Below, one piece after another: positions 10,573 through 20,061 of a stretch of DNA of 64,000 bases; position 1 is the stretch's first letter, and each line of letters starts with the position of its first letter. Source of the stretch: Noviherbaspirillum aerium (GTDB lineage: Bacteria; Pseudomonadota; Gammaproteobacteria; Burkholderiales; Burkholderiaceae_D); contig NZ_VFAH01000001.1 in the NCBI RefSeq assembly GCF_008929045.1, positions 620,001 to 684,000 of the forward strand, given 5' to 3'. Below the pieces are notes generated by a model. That model was not told where the DNA came from and ran no database searches. It saw nothing but the letters and a program-made list of their open reading frames with translations. Position numbers and translations under genes: made by a program.

Positions 10573-11106
10573 ATGTCCCGTGTAGGTAAAATGCCCATTG
10601 CACTTCCTGCTGGAGTGGAAGTGACAATCGCCGCCGACAGAATCACTGTCAAAGGCACCCTGGGTACTCTCTCCATGCCATTGAATGGCCTGGTGAAAGT
10701 AGCCAACGAAAACAACACGCTTTTGTTTACGCCGGCTGATGAAAGCCGCGAAGCAAACGCGATGTCCGGCACACTGCGTGCCCTCGTGAACAATATGGTT
10801 CTCGGCGTGACGAAAGGTTTCGAAAAGAAGCTTTCCCTCGTTGGCGTTGGTTATCGTGCACAAGCACAAGGCGACAAGCTGAATCTGTCCCTTGGCTTCT
10901 CGCATCCGGTAGTGCACCAGATGCCTGCAGGCGTGAAGTGCGAAACGCCCTCGCAGACCGAGATCGTGATCAAGGGTGTCGACAAGCAGAAGGTTGGTCA
11001 GACTGCTGCTGAAGTGCGTGCGTACCGCAGCCCCGAGCCGTATAAAGGCAAGGGCGTCCGCTATGTGGACGAAGTGGTTACGCTCAAAGAAACCAAGAAG
11101 AAGTAA
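10573..11106 (+). CDS. rplF: 50S ribosomal protein L6
   Basis: 177-residue L6, located near the factor-binding site. [17 protein letters not shown], the [12 protein letters not shown] segment and [15 protein letters not shown] are conserved. AAGGAG precedes the start, and rplR follows closely. Confidence 0.99.
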   Translation: MSRVGKMPIALPAGVEVTIAADRITVKGTLGTLSMPLNGLVKVANENNTLLFTPADESREANAMSGTLRALVNNMVLGVTKGFEKKLSLVGVGYRAQAQGDKLNLSLGFSHPVVHQMPAGVKCETPSQTEIVIKGVDKQKVGQTAAEVRAYRSPEPYKGKGVRYVDEVVTLKETKKK

Positions 11107-11117
11107 AGGGGTTGACG

Positions 11118-11480
11118 ATGGACAAGAAACAATCACGTCTGCGCCGCGCTCGCCAAACTCGCGCGAAGATCGCGGAGTTGAAAGTAAATCGCCTGGCCGT
11201 GCATCGCACCAACCTGCATATTTACGCAAACATCATTGGACCGGACGCCAAGGTACTGGCCTCCGCTTCGACACTGGAAGCAGAAGTACGTCAGGAACTG
11301 GCAGGCAAAGCCGGCAAGGGCGGCAACGCCGCAGCTGCTGCGCTCGTTGGCAAGCGCGTCGCGGAAAAAGCGCTCAAGGCTGGCATCGCAGAAGTCGCGT
11401 TCGACCGCTCCGGTTTTCGCTATCACGGCCGTGTTAAAGCGGTTGCAGAAGCAGCCCGCGAAGCTGGTCTGAAGTTCTAA
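11118..11480 (+). CDS. rplR: 50S ribosomal protein L18
   Basis: 120-residue L18, a 5S rRNA-binding protein. The ATG at 11118 ([18 protein letters not shown]) is preferred over the in-frame TTG six bases upstream because AAAGGGG sits at the right spacing and the family starts here. The C-terminal [26 protein letters not shown] is diagnostic. Confidence 0.98.
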   Translation: MDKKQSRLRRARQTRAKIAELKVNRLAVHRTNLHIYANIIGPDAKVLASASTLEAEVRQELAGKAGKGGNAAAAALVGKRVAEKALKAGIAEVAFDRSGFRYHGRVKAVAEAAREAGLKF

Positions 11481-11492
11481 GGAAGAATCGTC

Positions 11493-12014
11493 ATGGCAAA
11501 AATGCAAGCAAAGACGCCGCAGGGCGAAGAGCGCGACGACGGCATGCGCGAAAAGATGATTGCGGTGAACCGTGTGACCAAGGTGGTCAAGGGTGGCCGT
11601 ATCATGGGTTTCGCTGCACTGGCAGTGGTCGGCGACGGCGATGGTCGCATCGGCATGGGTAAAGGCAAGTCGAAGGAAGTGCCGGTAGCCGTGCAGAAGG
11701 CAATGGAAGAGGCACGTCGCAAGATGATCAAGGTCACCTTGAAGAATGGCACGCTTCAACATACCGTCACAGGCAAGCACGGTGCATCCTCCGTGATGAT
11801 TTCGCCCGCTAAAGACGGTACCGGCGTTATCGCTGGTGGTCCGATGCGCGCAATCTTCGAAGTCATGGGCGTGACCAATGTCGTGGCAAAGTCCAACGGA
11901 TCGACGAACCCGTATAACATGGTTCGTGCAACGATCGATGGCTTGTCGAAGATGAACACTCCGTCCGAGATCGCCGCCAAGCGTGGCAAGTCGGTCGAAG
12001 AGATCCTTGGATAA
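11493..12014 (+). CDS. rpsE: 30S ribosomal protein S5
   Basis: 173-residue S5, involved in decoding accuracy and mRNA unwinding. The double-stranded-RNA-binding part ([28 protein letters not shown]) and the C-terminal lobe with [17 protein letters not shown] are clear. AAGGAAG precedes the start. Confidence 0.99.
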   Translation: MAKMQAKTPQGEERDDGMREKMIAVNRVTKVVKGGRIMGFAALAVVGDGDGRIGMGKGKSKEVPVAVQKAMEEARRKMIKVTLKNGTLQHTVTGKHGASSVMISPAKDGTGVIAGGPMRAIFEVMGVTNVVAKSNGSTNPYNMVRATIDGLSKMNTPSEIAAKRGKSVEEILG

Positions 12015-12024
12015 GGTGAGTCGA

Positions 12025-12204
12025 ATGGCGAACACAATCAAAGTGAAGCTGGTGAAGGGCCTGATCGGCACACGCCAGGACCATCGCGCGACCGTTCGCG
12101 GACTTGGCCTGCGTCGCGTCAATTCCGTATCGGAACTGCAGGACACACCGGCCATCCGCGGCATGATCAACAAAGTGTCGTATCTCGTGAAAGTTGTGTC
12201 GTAA
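12025..12204 (+). CDS. rpmD: 50S ribosomal protein L30
   Basis: 59-residue L30. The start at 12025 ([21 protein letters not shown]) is chosen over an upstream in-frame ATG inside rpsE because AAGGTG precedes it and L30 proteins are about 60 residues. [25 protein letters not shown] is typical of the family. Confidence 0.98.
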   Translation: MANTIKVKLVKGLIGTRQDHRATVRGLGLRRVNSVSELQDTPAIRGMINKVSYLVKVVS

Positions 12205-12231
12205 GCCCAGTGCTTGCGAACGGAGCAAATC

Positions 12232-12663
12232 ATGGAATTGAATAACATACAACCTGCGGACGGCGCAAAGCACGCTAAGCGTCGTGTCGGCCGCGGTATT
12301 GGTTCCGGCCTGGGCAAGACGGCAGGTCGTGGCCACAAGGGTCAAAAATCTCGTTCCGGCGGCTTCCATAAAGTCGGCTTCGAGGGTGGTCAGATGCCTC
12401 TGCAGCGCCGTTTGCCGAAACGTGGCTTCAAGTCGCTCGCCACTCCGTACAAGGCTGAAGTTCGCCTTGGCGATCTGGAGAACCTCCCGGTAGCAGAAAT
12501 CGATCTGCTGGCAGTGAAGCAGGCTGGCCTGGTGTCCGAACTCGCTCGTGTCGTCCGCGTTATCAAAGCGGGTGAACTGACGAAGAAAGTTACGATCAAG
12601 GGCTTGATCGCAACGAAGGGCGCTAAAGCCGCAATCGAAGCCGCAGGTGGTTCGGTTGCGTAA
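12232..12663 (+). CDS. rplO: 50S ribosomal protein L15
   Basis: 143-residue L15, a late assembly protein. The start [22 protein letters not shown] at 12232 follows the CGGAG site at 12221-12225; an in-frame ATG 18 bp upstream lacks one. The Gly/Lys-rich loop [13 protein letters not shown] is characteristic. Confidence 0.98.
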   Translation: MELNNIQPADGAKHAKRRVGRGIGSGLGKTAGRGHKGQKSRSGGFHKVGFEGGQMPLQRRLPKRGFKSLATPYKAEVRLGDLENLPVAEIDLLAVKQAGLVSELARVVRVIKAGELTKKVTIKGLIATKGAKAAIEAAGGSVA

Positions 12664-12688
12664 GCAACCGATTTGTCCGGAGCAATAA

Positions 12689-14020
12689 TTGGCGACGACA
12701 CCCCAACTCGCTAAGAGCGCTGCAAGTGGATTTCCATGGGGTCGCCTATGGTTTCTGCTCGCGGCACTGGTAGTCTATCGTATCGGAGCACATATTCCCG
12801 TACCGGGAATCGATCCGACGCAGCTGGCTGAACTGTTCAAGCAGAACCAGGGCGGTATTCTGGGAATGTTCAACATGTTTTCCGGCGGTGCCCTGTCCCG
12901 CTTTACCATCTTTGCACTGGGAATCATGCCGTATATCTCGGCATCGATCATCATGCAGCTGATGTCCATCGTGTCGCCTCAGCTCGAGGCGCTGAAGAAG
13001 GAGGGCGAGGCAGGACGGCGGAAGATTACCCAATATACCCGTTACGGTACGCTAGTGCTTGCAGCGTTCCAGGCATTCGGCATAGCCGTCGCACTGGAGT
13101 CGCAGGCAGGTTTGGTGATCGAACCGGGCCTGGCTTTCCGTCTGACGACAGCCGTGACTCTGGTGACAGGTACTATGTTTCTCATGTGGCTTGGTGAACA
13201 GATCACCGAGCGAGGCTTGGGCAACGGTATTTCGATCATCATCTTTGCGGGTATCGCAGCTGGACTGCCTAGTGCAGTCGGCGGATTGTTTGAGTTGGTA
13301 CGTACCGGTTCAATGAGCGCATTGTCAGCAATTCTGATCTGCATCATTGTGGCGGCAGTGACTTACCTGGTTGTGTTCATTGAACGCGGCCAGCGCAAGA
13401 TCCTTGTGAACTATGCGAAGCGGCAAGTTGGAAACAAGATCTACGGCGGGCAGAGCAGTCATCTTCCGCTGAAGCTGAATATGGCGGGTGTCATCCCTCC
13501 GATCTTCGCTTCTTCGATCATTCTGTTTCCGGCTACGATCACTAGCTGGTTCACCTCTGGCGAAACGAACAACGCGTTTGTTCGCTTCCTGAAGGACTTG
13601 GCTGCGTCACTGGCACCGGGCGAACCGATTCATGCGTTGCTCTATGCGGTTGCCATTGTGTTCTTCTGCTTCTTCTATACCGCACTGGTATTCAATAGCA
13701 AGGAGACAGCGGATAACCTGAAGAAAAGTGGCGCATTCGTTCCTGGTATTCGTCCTGGTGAACAGACGGCCCGGTATATCGACAAGATTCTGATGCGTCT
13801 TACTCTTGTTGGCGCGGTGTACATCACACTGGTCTGCTTGCTTCCGGAGTTTCTGATCGCACGGTGGAAAGTACCATTTTATTTTGGTGGGACTTCACTA
13901 CTGATCATCGTAGTCGTGACGATGGACTTCATGGCACAGGTTCAGAATTATGTGATGTCGCAGCAATATGAATCGCTTCTTCGCAAGGCGAATTTCAAGG
14001 GCGGCATCCCGACACGATAG
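12689..14020 (+). CDS. secY: SecY preprotein translocase subunit
   Basis: 443-residue central channel of the SecYEG inner-membrane translocon. Ten hydrophobic segments are apparent. Family motifs include [14 protein letters not shown] and [11 protein letters not shown]-like [17 protein letters not shown], plus NFKGGIPTR at the C-terminus. The start is TTG at 12689, with GGAG at 12677-12680; no ATG fits the conserved N-terminus. Placement between rplO and infA is canonical. Confidence 0.98.
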   Translation: MATTPQLAKSAASGFPWGRLWFLLAALVVYRIGAHIPVPGIDPTQLAELFKQNQGGILGMFNMFSGGALSRFTIFALGIMPYISASIIMQLMSIVSPQLEALKKEGEAGRRKITQYTRYGTLVLAAFQAFGIAVALESQAGLVIEPGLAFRLTTAVTLVTGTMFLMWLGEQITERGLGNGISIIIFAGIAAGLPSAVGGLFELVRTGSMSALSAILICIIVAAVTYLVVFIERGQRKILVNYAKRQVGNKIYGGQSSHLPLKLNMAGVIPPIFASSIILFPATITSWFTSGETNNAFVRFLKDLAASLAPGEPIHALLYAVAIVFFCFFYTALVFNSKETADNLKKSGAFVPGIRPGEQTARYIDKILMRLTLVGAVYITLVCLLPEFLIARWKVPFYFGGTSLLIIVVVTMDFMAQVQNYVMSQQYESLLRKANFKGGIPTR

Positions 14021-14056
14021 TGACGCGATAGACGACTCAGCAAACGAGCTAAGCGA

Positions 14057-14275
14057 ATGGCAAAAGACGACGTCATCCAGATGCAGGGGGAAGTTCTTGA
14101 AAATCTTCCCAATGCAACTTTTAGAGTCAAGTTGGAAAACGGGCACGTGGTTCTCGGACATATCTCCGGAAAGATGCGTATGAATTACATCCGCATTCTT
14201 CCTGGCGATAAGGTCACCGTCGAATTGACACCCTACGATTTGAGCCGGGCACGAATCGTGTTCCGTACCAAGTAA
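14057..14275 (+). CDS. infA: Translation initiation factor IF-1
   Basis: 72-residue IF-1, an OB-fold protein that binds the 30S A site during initiation. The sequence [24 protein letters not shown] and [34 protein letters not shown] is diagnostic. It lies between secY and rpmJ. Some betaproteobacteria carry a second infA elsewhere. Confidence 0.99.
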   Translation: MAKDDVIQMQGEVLENLPNATFRVKLENGHVVLGHISGKMRMNYIRILPGDKVTVELTPYDLSRARIVFRTK

Positions 14276-14306
14276 AGTAACTAGAACTGTAAGAAAGAGG
14301 GCAAAA

Positions 14307-14420
14307 ATGAAAGTGCTCGCATCAGTAAAGCGGATCTGCCGCAACTGCAAGATCATCAAGCGCAAAGGCGTAGTTCGTGTCATCTGCACAGAACCGCGTC
14401 ATAAACAGCGCCAAGGTTAA
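14307..14420 (+). CDS. rpmJ: 50S ribosomal protein L36
   Basis: 37-residue L36 with the intact zinc ligands C11, C14, C27 and H32 (CRNC and VICTEPRH). [14 protein letters not shown] is the classic start. AAGAAAGAGGG provides a ribosome site. It closes the spc operon and sits 27 bp before rpsM. Confidence 0.98.
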   Translation: MKVLASVKRICRNCKIIKRKGVVRVICTEPRHKQRQG

Positions 14421-14447
14421 TTAACGTTATTGATCGAGGAATAACGA

Positions 14448-14813
14448 ATGGCACGTATTGCAGGGGTCAACATCCCCAACCATCAACACACCGTTATCGG
14501 CTTGACAGCGATTTTTGGTATTGGCCGTTCCCGCGCCGAAGATATCTGCGCTAAAACGGGTGTTCTGACCACAAAGAAGGTCAAGGATCTGGACGATAAC
14601 GAGCTGGAAAAGCTGCGCGACGAAATCGGCAAGTTTGTCGTTGAGGGTGACCTGCGTCGTGAAGTTTCGATGAGCATCAAGCGCCTGATGGACTTGGGTT
14701 GCTACCGTGGTCTGCGTCATCGTAAGGGCTTGCCGGCGCGTGGTCAGCGTACTCGCACCAATGCGCGTACACGCAAAGGCCCGCGTAAAGCAGCTCAGTC
14801 GTTGAAGAAATAA
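14448..14813 (+). CDS. rpsM: 30S ribosomal protein S13
   Basis: 121-residue S13, a head protein contacting P-site tRNA and the large subunit. [30 protein letters not shown] and the basic tail [27 protein letters not shown] are diagnostic. First gene of the alpha operon; GAGGAATAACG precedes the ATG. Confidence 0.99.
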   Translation: MARIAGVNIPNHQHTVIGLTAIFGIGRSRAEDICAKTGVLTTKKVKDLDDNELEKLRDEIGKFVVEGDLRREVSMSIKRLMDLGCYRGLRHRKGLPARGQRTRTNARTRKGPRKAAQSLKK

Positions 14814-14855
14814 TTCAGCGCCGTTTGACTGGAAGTCGGATTCAAGGAAATCACC

Positions 14856-15260
14856 ATGGCAAAAGCCCCGAATAACGCCGCAGCAGCCCGCGTGCGGAAG
14901 AAAGTTAAAAAGAACGTTGCAGAAGGAATTGCGCACATCCACGCATCCTTCAACAACACCATCATCACCATCACCGATCGCCAAGGCAATGCGTTGTCCT
15001 GGGCGACATCTGGCGGCGCTGGCTTCAAGGGTTCTCGCAAATCCACACCGTTTGCAGCTCAGGTTGCAGCCGAAGCAGCAGGCAAGGTCGCGGTCGAGTG
15101 CGGCGTCAAGAACCTTGAAGTTCGCATCAAGGGCCCGGGCCCTGGCCGTGAGTCCGCGGTTCGCGCACTGAATAACCTGGGCATCAAGATCACCCAGATT
15201 CAGGACGTTACACCGGTTCCGCATAACGGTTGCCGTCCGCCGAAGCGTCGTCGTATCTAA
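14856..15260 (+). CDS. rpsK: 30S ribosomal protein S11
   Basis: 134-residue S11, located on the platform near the E site. [19 protein letters not shown] and the C-terminal [15 protein letters not shown] are typical. CAAGGAAATC precedes the ATG. A 173-bp spacer with a terminator-like hairpin follows before rpsD. Confidence 0.99.
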   Translation: MAKAPNNAAAARVRKKVKKNVAEGIAHIHASFNNTIITITDRQGNALSWATSGGAGFKGSRKSTPFAAQVAAEAAGKVAVECGVKNLEVRIKGPGPGRESAVRALNNLGIKITQIQDVTPVPHNGCRPPKRRRI

Positions 15261-15276
15261 GATCGGATAGACGCGG

Positions 15277-15282
15277 TACAAT
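15277..15282 (+). promoter_or_regulatory. Possible -10 box upstream of rpsD
   Basis: TACAAT lies in the rpsK-rpsD spacer. No convincing -35 box is seen 16-18 bp upstream. It is listed because the following bases (AGCAGG...CTCGGTATC) resemble those after the stronger boxes before rplC and rplN. Weak evidence. Confidence 0.35.
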
Positions 15283-15307
15283 AGCAGGTTGCAGTACTCG
15301 GTATCAG

Positions 15308-15338
15308 CCCGCCAGAATCTTTGGCGGGTTTTCTTCTT
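15308..15338 (+). terminator. Terminator-like hairpin between rpsK and rpsD
   Basis: CCCGCCA at 15308-15314 pairs with TGGCGGG at 15322-15328 around a 7-nt loop, followed by TTTTCTTCTT. It lies inside the alpha operon, about 95 bp upstream of rpsD. It may be an attenuator, or end one unit before rpsD starts another. Confidence 0.6.
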
Positions 15339-15433
15339 AAGACCACCGTCTGGCATCCGCTGCGGCGTGACCAGACTAGCGCCTGCCGGCTTGTTTTATC
15401 CGGCTGGGGCGTCATTAACACAAGGACATCAAC

Positions 15434-16057
15434 GTGGCACGTTATATCGGACCCAAGGCAAAACTTTCCCGCCGTGAAGGCACTGACCTTTTTCTGAAGA
15501 GCTCGCGCCGCTCTTTGGACTCCAAATGCAAACTGGATTCCAAGCCGGGCCAGCATGGCCGTACGTCGGGCGCACGCACATCGGATTACGGCAACCAGCT
15601 GCGTGAAAAGCAGAAGGTCAAGCGTATGTACGGTATTCTTGAGCGCCAGTTCCGCCGCTATTTTGCCGAGGCAGACCGCCGCAAGGGCAACACCGGCGAG
15701 AACCTGCTGAAGCTGCTCGAATCCCGTCTCGACAACGTCGCATACCGCATGGGTTTCGGCTCCACACGTGCCGAAGCACGTCAGCTGGTGAGCCACAAGG
15801 CCTTTACGGTCAACGGCATTGTGGTCAACATCGCGTCGTATCAAGTCAAGGCTGGCGATGTTGTCGCCGTTCGCGAAAAGGCGAAGAAACAGGCTCGCAT
15901 CATCGAGGCGCTTTCCCTGGCTGAACAGGGCGGCCTGCCGTCATGGGTTACGGTCGACGCGAAGAAGATGGAAGGCACGTTCAAATCCATGCCGGATCGT
16001 AGCGAAATCGCCAACGACGTCAACGAATCCCTGATCGTTGAATTGTATTCCCGCTAA
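15434..16057 (+). CDS. rpsD: 30S ribosomal protein S4
   Basis: 207-residue S4, a primary 16S rRNA binder and, in Escherichia coli, the repressor of the alpha operon. The N-terminal [17 protein letters not shown] and the S4 RNA-binding fold [30 protein letters not shown] are clear. Cysteines for an N-terminal zinc site are absent except C30 region, as in other zinc-independent S4 proteins. It has its own long leader. Confidence 0.99.
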   Translation: MARYIGPKAKLSRREGTDLFLKSSRRSLDSKCKLDSKPGQHGRTSGARTSDYGNQLREKQKVKRMYGILERQFRRYFAEADRRKGNTGENLLKLLESRLDNVAYRMGFGSTRAEARQLVSHKAFTVNGIVVNIASYQVKAGDVVAVREKAKKQARIIEALSLAEQGGLPSWVTVDAKKMEGTFKSMPDRSEIANDVNESLIVELYSR

Positions 16058-16072
16058 TCTTGTTCTTCCCCG

Positions 16073-16105
16073 CCCGCCTCGCTGAGAAGCGAGGCGGGTT
16101 TCTTT
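16073..16105 (+). terminator. Strong hairpin between rpsD and rpoA
   Basis: A perfect 11-bp stem, CCCGCCTCGCT at 16073-16083 and AGCGAGGCGGG at 16088-16098, has the tetraloop GAGA and is followed by TTTCTTTG. By appearance it is an intrinsic terminator or pause site, placed 57 bp upstream of rpoA. Confidence 0.7.
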
Positions 16106-16161
16106 GTAATGCCATCAGCCTTATCGGTGTAACGAGCCGAGGGTATTGAAAAGGACATTTC

Positions 16162-17139
16162 ATGCAAAACAGTCTGTTGAAGCCCCGCATTATTGAAGTT
16201 GAGGCACTCGGTGCCGGTCACGCAAAAGTCGTCATGGAGCCGTTTGAACGCGGTTATGGCCATACGCTCGGTAACGCGCTCCGTCGCGTTCTGCTGTCGT
16301 CGATGGTTGGCTATGCGCCGACCGAAGTGACTATCGCCGGCGTCGTGCATGAGTATTCGTCGCTTGACGGCGTGCAGGAAGACGTGGTCGACATGCTGCT
16401 CAACTTGAAGGGCGTGGTATTCAAGCTGCACAACCGTGATGAAGTCACCCTGACATTGAAGAAGGATGGCGAAGGGGCTGTCTATGCGTCCGATATCGAT
16501 CTGCCGCATGATGTTGAGCTGATCAATCCGGAACATGTGATTGCCCATCTGACAGCCGGCGGCAAGCTGGACATGCAGATCAAGGTTGAAAAAGGCCGCG
16601 GATATGTGCCTGGCAATGTGCGTCGCTTATCCGAAGATGCGAACAAGACCATCGGCCGCATCATTCTCGATGCGTCTTTCTCCCCGGTTCGTCGCGTTTC
16701 CTACGCGGTCGAATCCGCTCGTGTGGAACAGCGTACCGACCTCGACAAGCTGGTCATCAATATCGAGACCAACGGCGTCATTTCTCCCGAAGAAGCGATC
16801 CGCCAATCGGCTCGTGTGCTCGTCGACCAGCTCAACGTGTTTGCCGCACTTGAAGGCACTGAAGCGGCTGCAGAAGCACCGTCTCGCGCACCGTCGGTCG
16901 ATCCGATCCTCCTGCGTCCGGTCGACGATCTGGAACTGACAGTACGTTCTGCGAACTGCCTGAAGGCCGAGAATATCTACTACATCGGCGATCTGATTCA
17001 GCGTAGCGAGAACGAACTGCTCAAGACACCCAACCTTGGTCGTAAATCGCTCAACGAGATCAAGGAAGTTCTCGCATCGCGCGGTCTGACGCTCGGCATG
17101 AAGCTGGAAAACTGGCCGCCGGCAGGTCTGGAAAAGTAA
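16162..17139 (+). CDS. rpoA: RNA polymerase alpha subunit
   Basis: 325-residue alpha subunit of RNA polymerase. The N-terminal assembly domain contains [24 protein letters not shown]; the C-terminal domain, which binds UP elements and activators, contains [34 protein letters not shown] and [24 protein letters not shown]. An AAGGAC site precedes the ATG. Its conserved position between rpsD and rplQ supports the assignment. Confidence 0.99.
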   Translation: MQNSLLKPRIIEVEALGAGHAKVVMEPFERGYGHTLGNALRRVLLSSMVGYAPTEVTIAGVVHEYSSLDGVQEDVVDMLLNLKGVVFKLHNRDEVTLTLKKDGEGAVYASDIDLPHDVELINPEHVIAHLTAGGKLDMQIKVEKGRGYVPGNVRRLSEDANKTIGRIILDASFSPVRRVSYAVESARVEQRTDLDKLVINIETNGVISPEEAIRQSARVLVDQLNVFAALEGTEAAAEAPSRAPSVDPILLRPVDDLELTVRSANCLKAENIYYIGDLIQRSENELLKTPNLGRKSLNEIKEVLASRGLTLGMKLENWPPAGLEK

Positions 17140-17168
17140 TTTCGGCGATGGAATCGGGAGGAAGCGGT

Positions 17169-17174
17169 TATAAT
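17169..17174 (+). promoter_or_regulatory. Possible promoter -10 box before rplQ
   Basis: A perfect TATAAT is followed by CCCGCT. No good -35 hexamer lies 16-18 bp upstream. It could give rplQ a separate transcript with a leader of about 115 nt, which would fit the 156-bp rpoA-rplQ spacer. Without a -35 box the call stays tentative. Confidence 0.4.
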
Positions 17175-17295
17175 CCCGCTCCTTCCTGATTCGGAAGACA
17201 CTTAGTATCGGCAACAATAAACATTACCGGCCCGCGAACGACTGTAGTCGATCGATAGAAGAGCTGGATTCATACTCAAACTGAAAGGAAATATC

Positions 17296-17691
17296 ATGCG
17301 CCACCGTCACGGTCTCCGCAAACTGAATCGTACTTCTTCCCATCGCCTGGCGATGCTCCGCAACATGACCGTTTCCCTGCTGCGTCATGAAGCAATCAAG
17401 ACAACACTGCCGAAGGCAAAGGAACTGCGCCGCGTGGTCGAGCCTATCCTCACCCTGGGCAAGACCGACAACTTGTCGAACAAGCGTCTGGCATTCTCGC
17501 GCCTGCGCGACCGCGAAATCGTTGTCAAGCTGTTCGCCGAACTCGGCCCGCGTTACGCGAACCGCAACGGTGGTTACCTGCGTATTCTGAAGATGGGTTT
17601 CCGTCAGGGCGACAACGCTCCGATGGCCTTCGTTGAACTGGTTGACCGTCCGGAAATCAGCGACGAAACTGAAGTGCAAACTGCAGAATAA
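17296..17691 (+). CDS. rplQ: 50S ribosomal protein L17
   Basis: 131-residue L17. [24 protein letters not shown] is diagnostic, followed by [10 protein letters not shown] and [26 protein letters not shown]. The GAAAGGAAAT ribosome site precedes the ATG. It ends the ribosomal protein run and has a strong terminator downstream. Confidence 0.99.
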   Translation: MRHRHGLRKLNRTSSHRLAMLRNMTVSLLRHEAIKTTLPKAKELRRVVEPILTLGKTDNLSNKRLAFSRLRDREIVVKLFAELGPRYANRNGGYLRILKMGFRQGDNAPMAFVELVDRPEISDETEVQTAE

Positions 17692-17721
17692 TCATCACTC
17701 CGCTCATGGGCGGGTCATGAG

Positions 17722-17755
17722 AAAAAGCCAGGCATCATTGCCTGGCTTTTTGTTT
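17722..17755 (+). terminator. Intrinsic terminator after rplQ
   Basis: AAAAAGCCAGGCA at 17722-17734 pairs with TGCCTGGCTTTTT at 17739-17751 around TCAT. The U-tract makes it a textbook terminator; the A-tract on the other side would let it work in both directions. Confidence 0.9.
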
Positions 17756-17974
17756 TCCGGAGCGCTTCTATTCCTGCGATAGCTTCAACAGATTTTCACC
17801 GCAGGGGGAGGTTACGATTACCTGGCCATGGCCAGACAAGGCCGACTGCAAGTTCATCAGATAGTGAGTGATTAGCGCAGCGGCGGACAAGGCATATCTC
17901 CGGATCGTCGCGCGGCTCCGGATGGCTACCAGCGTTTGTGGCAAGATATACGCTTTCACAGAATCCTGCGCTGC

Positions 17975-18907
17975 ATGCTCGCTTCCGATGTCCTCTCTGT
18001 AACTGACCTCCGCAAATCCTATGGCAAGGGCACGGAACGAGCGCTTGTTGTAGACGGCGTGTCATTTTCGCTGCGGCGCGGAGAGTGTTATGGGCTGCTC
18101 GGTCCCAACGGGGCCGGCAAGACTACCACGTTGCGACTTTGCCTTGGTCTGACAGAGCCCGATAGCGGCGAAATACGCCTGGTAGGGTATCCGGTGCCAC
18201 AGCAGGCCCGCATGGCAAGAATCAGGGTCGGCGTCGTGCCGCAAGCCGACAATCTCGATCCGGATTTCACCGTCGAGGAAAATCTTCTTGTCTTCGGGCG
18301 GTATTTCGGATTGGCCGATGATGTCATCAAAGCCCGTATCCCAAGCTTGCTGGAGTTTGCAAATCTCACGGCGAAGAGAAATGCCAATATCGGCGAACTT
18401 TCCGGAGGCATGAAGCGTCGCCTGACGCTGGTGCGTGCCTTGGTGAATGACCCCGATATCATTTTCATGGATGAGCCGACCACCGGTCTTGACCCGCAGG
18501 CCCGTCACATGATCTGGGATCGCCTGAAGTCGCTGCTGAACGAAGGAAAGACCATCGTTCTTACCACCCATTTCATGGACGAGGCGGAACGGTTGTGCGA
18601 TCGCTTGTCGGTCATCGACCATGGCAGGCTGATCGCAGAAGGCGCACCGCGGGAACTGATCGCCAAGCACATTGAGGCGGAGGTGGTGGAGGTCTACGGC
18701 GACCAGGCGATTGCCTGGGGGAAGACGGATGGCGTCAAGCACGCAGCGCGACTCGAGATCAGCGGCGAAACGGTGTTCTGCTATACCAACGATGCGCAAG
18801 GCTTGCTTGCCAGCCTGCATGGCGCCGCCGGTGTACGCTATTTGCATCGGCCAGCAAATCTTGAAGATCTTTTCCTGAAGTTGACCGGGCGCGAAATGAG
18901 AGACTGA
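17975..18907 (+). CDS. ABC transporter ATP-binding protein (NodI-like)
   Basis: 310-residue ATPase of an ABC-2 exporter. From the ATG at 17975 it shows Walker A GPNGAGKT at 43-50, the signature LSGGMKRR at 142-149 and Walker B IIFMDEPT at 162-169, then a C-terminal extension. The best family fit is NodI/DrrA-type ATPases that drive export of lipo-oligosaccharides, drugs or polysaccharides. An in-frame ATG 39 bp upstream is possible but less likely by family length; neither has a strong ribosome site. The permease gene follows at once. The substrate is unknown. Confidence 0.9.
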   Translation: MLASDVLSVTDLRKSYGKGTERALVVDGVSFSLRRGECYGLLGPNGAGKTTTLRLCLGLTEPDSGEIRLVGYPVPQQARMARIRVGVVPQADNLDPDFTVEENLLVFGRYFGLADDVIKARIPSLLEFANLTAKRNANIGELSGGMKRRLTLVRALVNDPDIIFMDEPTTGLDPQARHMIWDRLKSLLNEGKTIVLTTHFMDEAERLCDRLSVIDHGRLIAEGAPRELIAKHIEAEVVEVYGDQAIAWGKTDGVKHAARLEISGETVFCYTNDAQGLLASLHGAAGVRYLHRPANLEDLFLKLTGREMRD

Positions 18908-18911
18908 CCAT

Positions 18912-19697
18912 ATGGGTTATGCACTTTATGCACTGCCAGCCTGTTCGCTGCGCTTCCTTCCTATCTGGCGGCGCAATCTGCTGGTATGGAAAAAGCTGGC
19001 TCTGGCCAGCGTGCTCGGCAACATCGCAGATCCATTGATCACGCTGATCGCTTTCGGCTACGGGCTGGGCAGCCTTCTCCAATCCATCAATGGCATACCC
19101 TACCTACATTTTCTCGCGTCCGGATCGATCTGCATGTCGGTCATGATGGCAGCCTCCTTTGAAACCCTGTATTCGGCTTTCTCGCGCATGCATGTACAGA
19201 AAACCTGGGAAGCGCTGCTCAATGCTCCGATGGCGCTCGATGACGTCGTGCTGGCGGAGATGTTGTGGGCAGCCACCAAGGCACTGTTTTCCGGCGTTGC
19301 AATCCTCGGCGTCATTTTTCTTCTGGGAATCGGTCTTCATGGCACGGTGGTATTCGTGCTCCCCTTGCTGTTTTTGATCGGTATCACCTTCGCTTCCCTC
19401 GGACTGATCATCAATGCCTTGGCAAAGGGTTACGATTTCTTTACGTACTATTTCACGCTCGTGCTGACCCCCATGGTTTTCCTCTCGGGCGTGTACTATC
19501 CGGTAGCGCAGCTGCCGCCCTGGCTGCAGGGGTTCGCCACATTGTTGCCGCTGGGCGCGGCCGTCAATTTGATACGTCCTTTAATCCTTGGCGAATGGCC
19601 GCCACATCCGGCAGCCGACATCGGTGTGCTGCTGATTTATAGTGCTATCGGTTTCTATGTCGCCACGGTTCTGACTCGTCGGCGCCTTTTCAAATGA
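18912..19697 (+). CDS. ABC-2 type permease (NodJ-like)
   Basis: 261-residue inner-membrane permease with about six hydrophobic segments, partner of the ATPase whose stop lies 4 bp upstream. The arrangement of helices, the LNAPMALDDVVLAEMLW cytoplasmic segment and the late GVYYPVAQLPPWLQ motif fit ABC-2/NodJ proteins. The two genes look like a complete two-component exporter. NodJ naming reflects family resemblance only; no nodulation genes are nearby. Confidence 0.88.
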   Translation: MGYALYALPACSLRFLPIWRRNLLVWKKLALASVLGNIADPLITLIAFGYGLGSLLQSINGIPYLHFLASGSICMSVMMAASFETLYSAFSRMHVQKTWEALLNAPMALDDVVLAEMLWAATKALFSGVAILGVIFLLGIGLHGTVVFVLPLLFLIGITFASLGLIINALAKGYDFFTYYFTLVLTPMVFLSGVYYPVAQLPPWLQGFATLLPLGAAVNLIRPLILGEWPPHPAADIGVLLIYSAIGFYVATVLTRRRLFK

Positions 19698-19698
19698 T

Positions 19699-20061
19699 AT
19701 GCAGATTGCAATGATGCATTCCACCAAACTTCAACAGCCGCTATTGATTTTTTCCAATGTGCCCGACAAGGAAACTGCGGCGCGTATTGCGCGGGAACTT
19801 GTCGACAGCCACGCAGCGGCATGTGTGAACATCTTGCCGGGCATTCACTCCGTCTACCGCTGGGAAGGCAAGACGGAAGAAGCTGCGGAGATTTCGCTGT
19901 TGGTGAAATCGACGGCAGACCGCTATGATGAAATTGAAGCCATGATCAAACGCCTTCACCCCTATGACATGCCGGAAATCATCGCATTGTCCGTCACGGA
20001 CGGATTGCCTGCCTATCTCCAATGGCTCGTTACCGAGACAAGGAAGAATGTGGATGTTTAA
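19699..20061 (+). CDS. cutA: Divalent-cation tolerance protein CutA
   Basis: 120-residue trimeric CutA1-family protein, linked in Escherichia coli to copper tolerance, though its biochemical role is unclear. Conserved features are NVPDKETAARIARELVDSHAAACVNILPGIHSVYRWEGK and PYDMPEIIAL. A second ATG at 19711 would give 116 residues; neither has a clear ribosome site. Its end overlaps dsbD by 8 bp, the usual cutA-dsbD pairing of proteobacteria. Confidence 0.95.
   Translation: MQIAMMHSTKLQQPLLIFSNVPDKETAARIARELVDSHAAACVNILPGIHSVYRWEGKTEEAAEISLLVKSTADRYDEIEAMIKRLHPYDMPEIIALSVTDGLPAYLQWLVTETRKNVDV

Noticed and set aside
15308-16098. Reading the alpha-operon hairpins as full operon ends
   Set aside because: rpsD and rpoA follow with no strong promoters, so complete termination would leave essential genes without transcription; attenuation or pausing is more likely.
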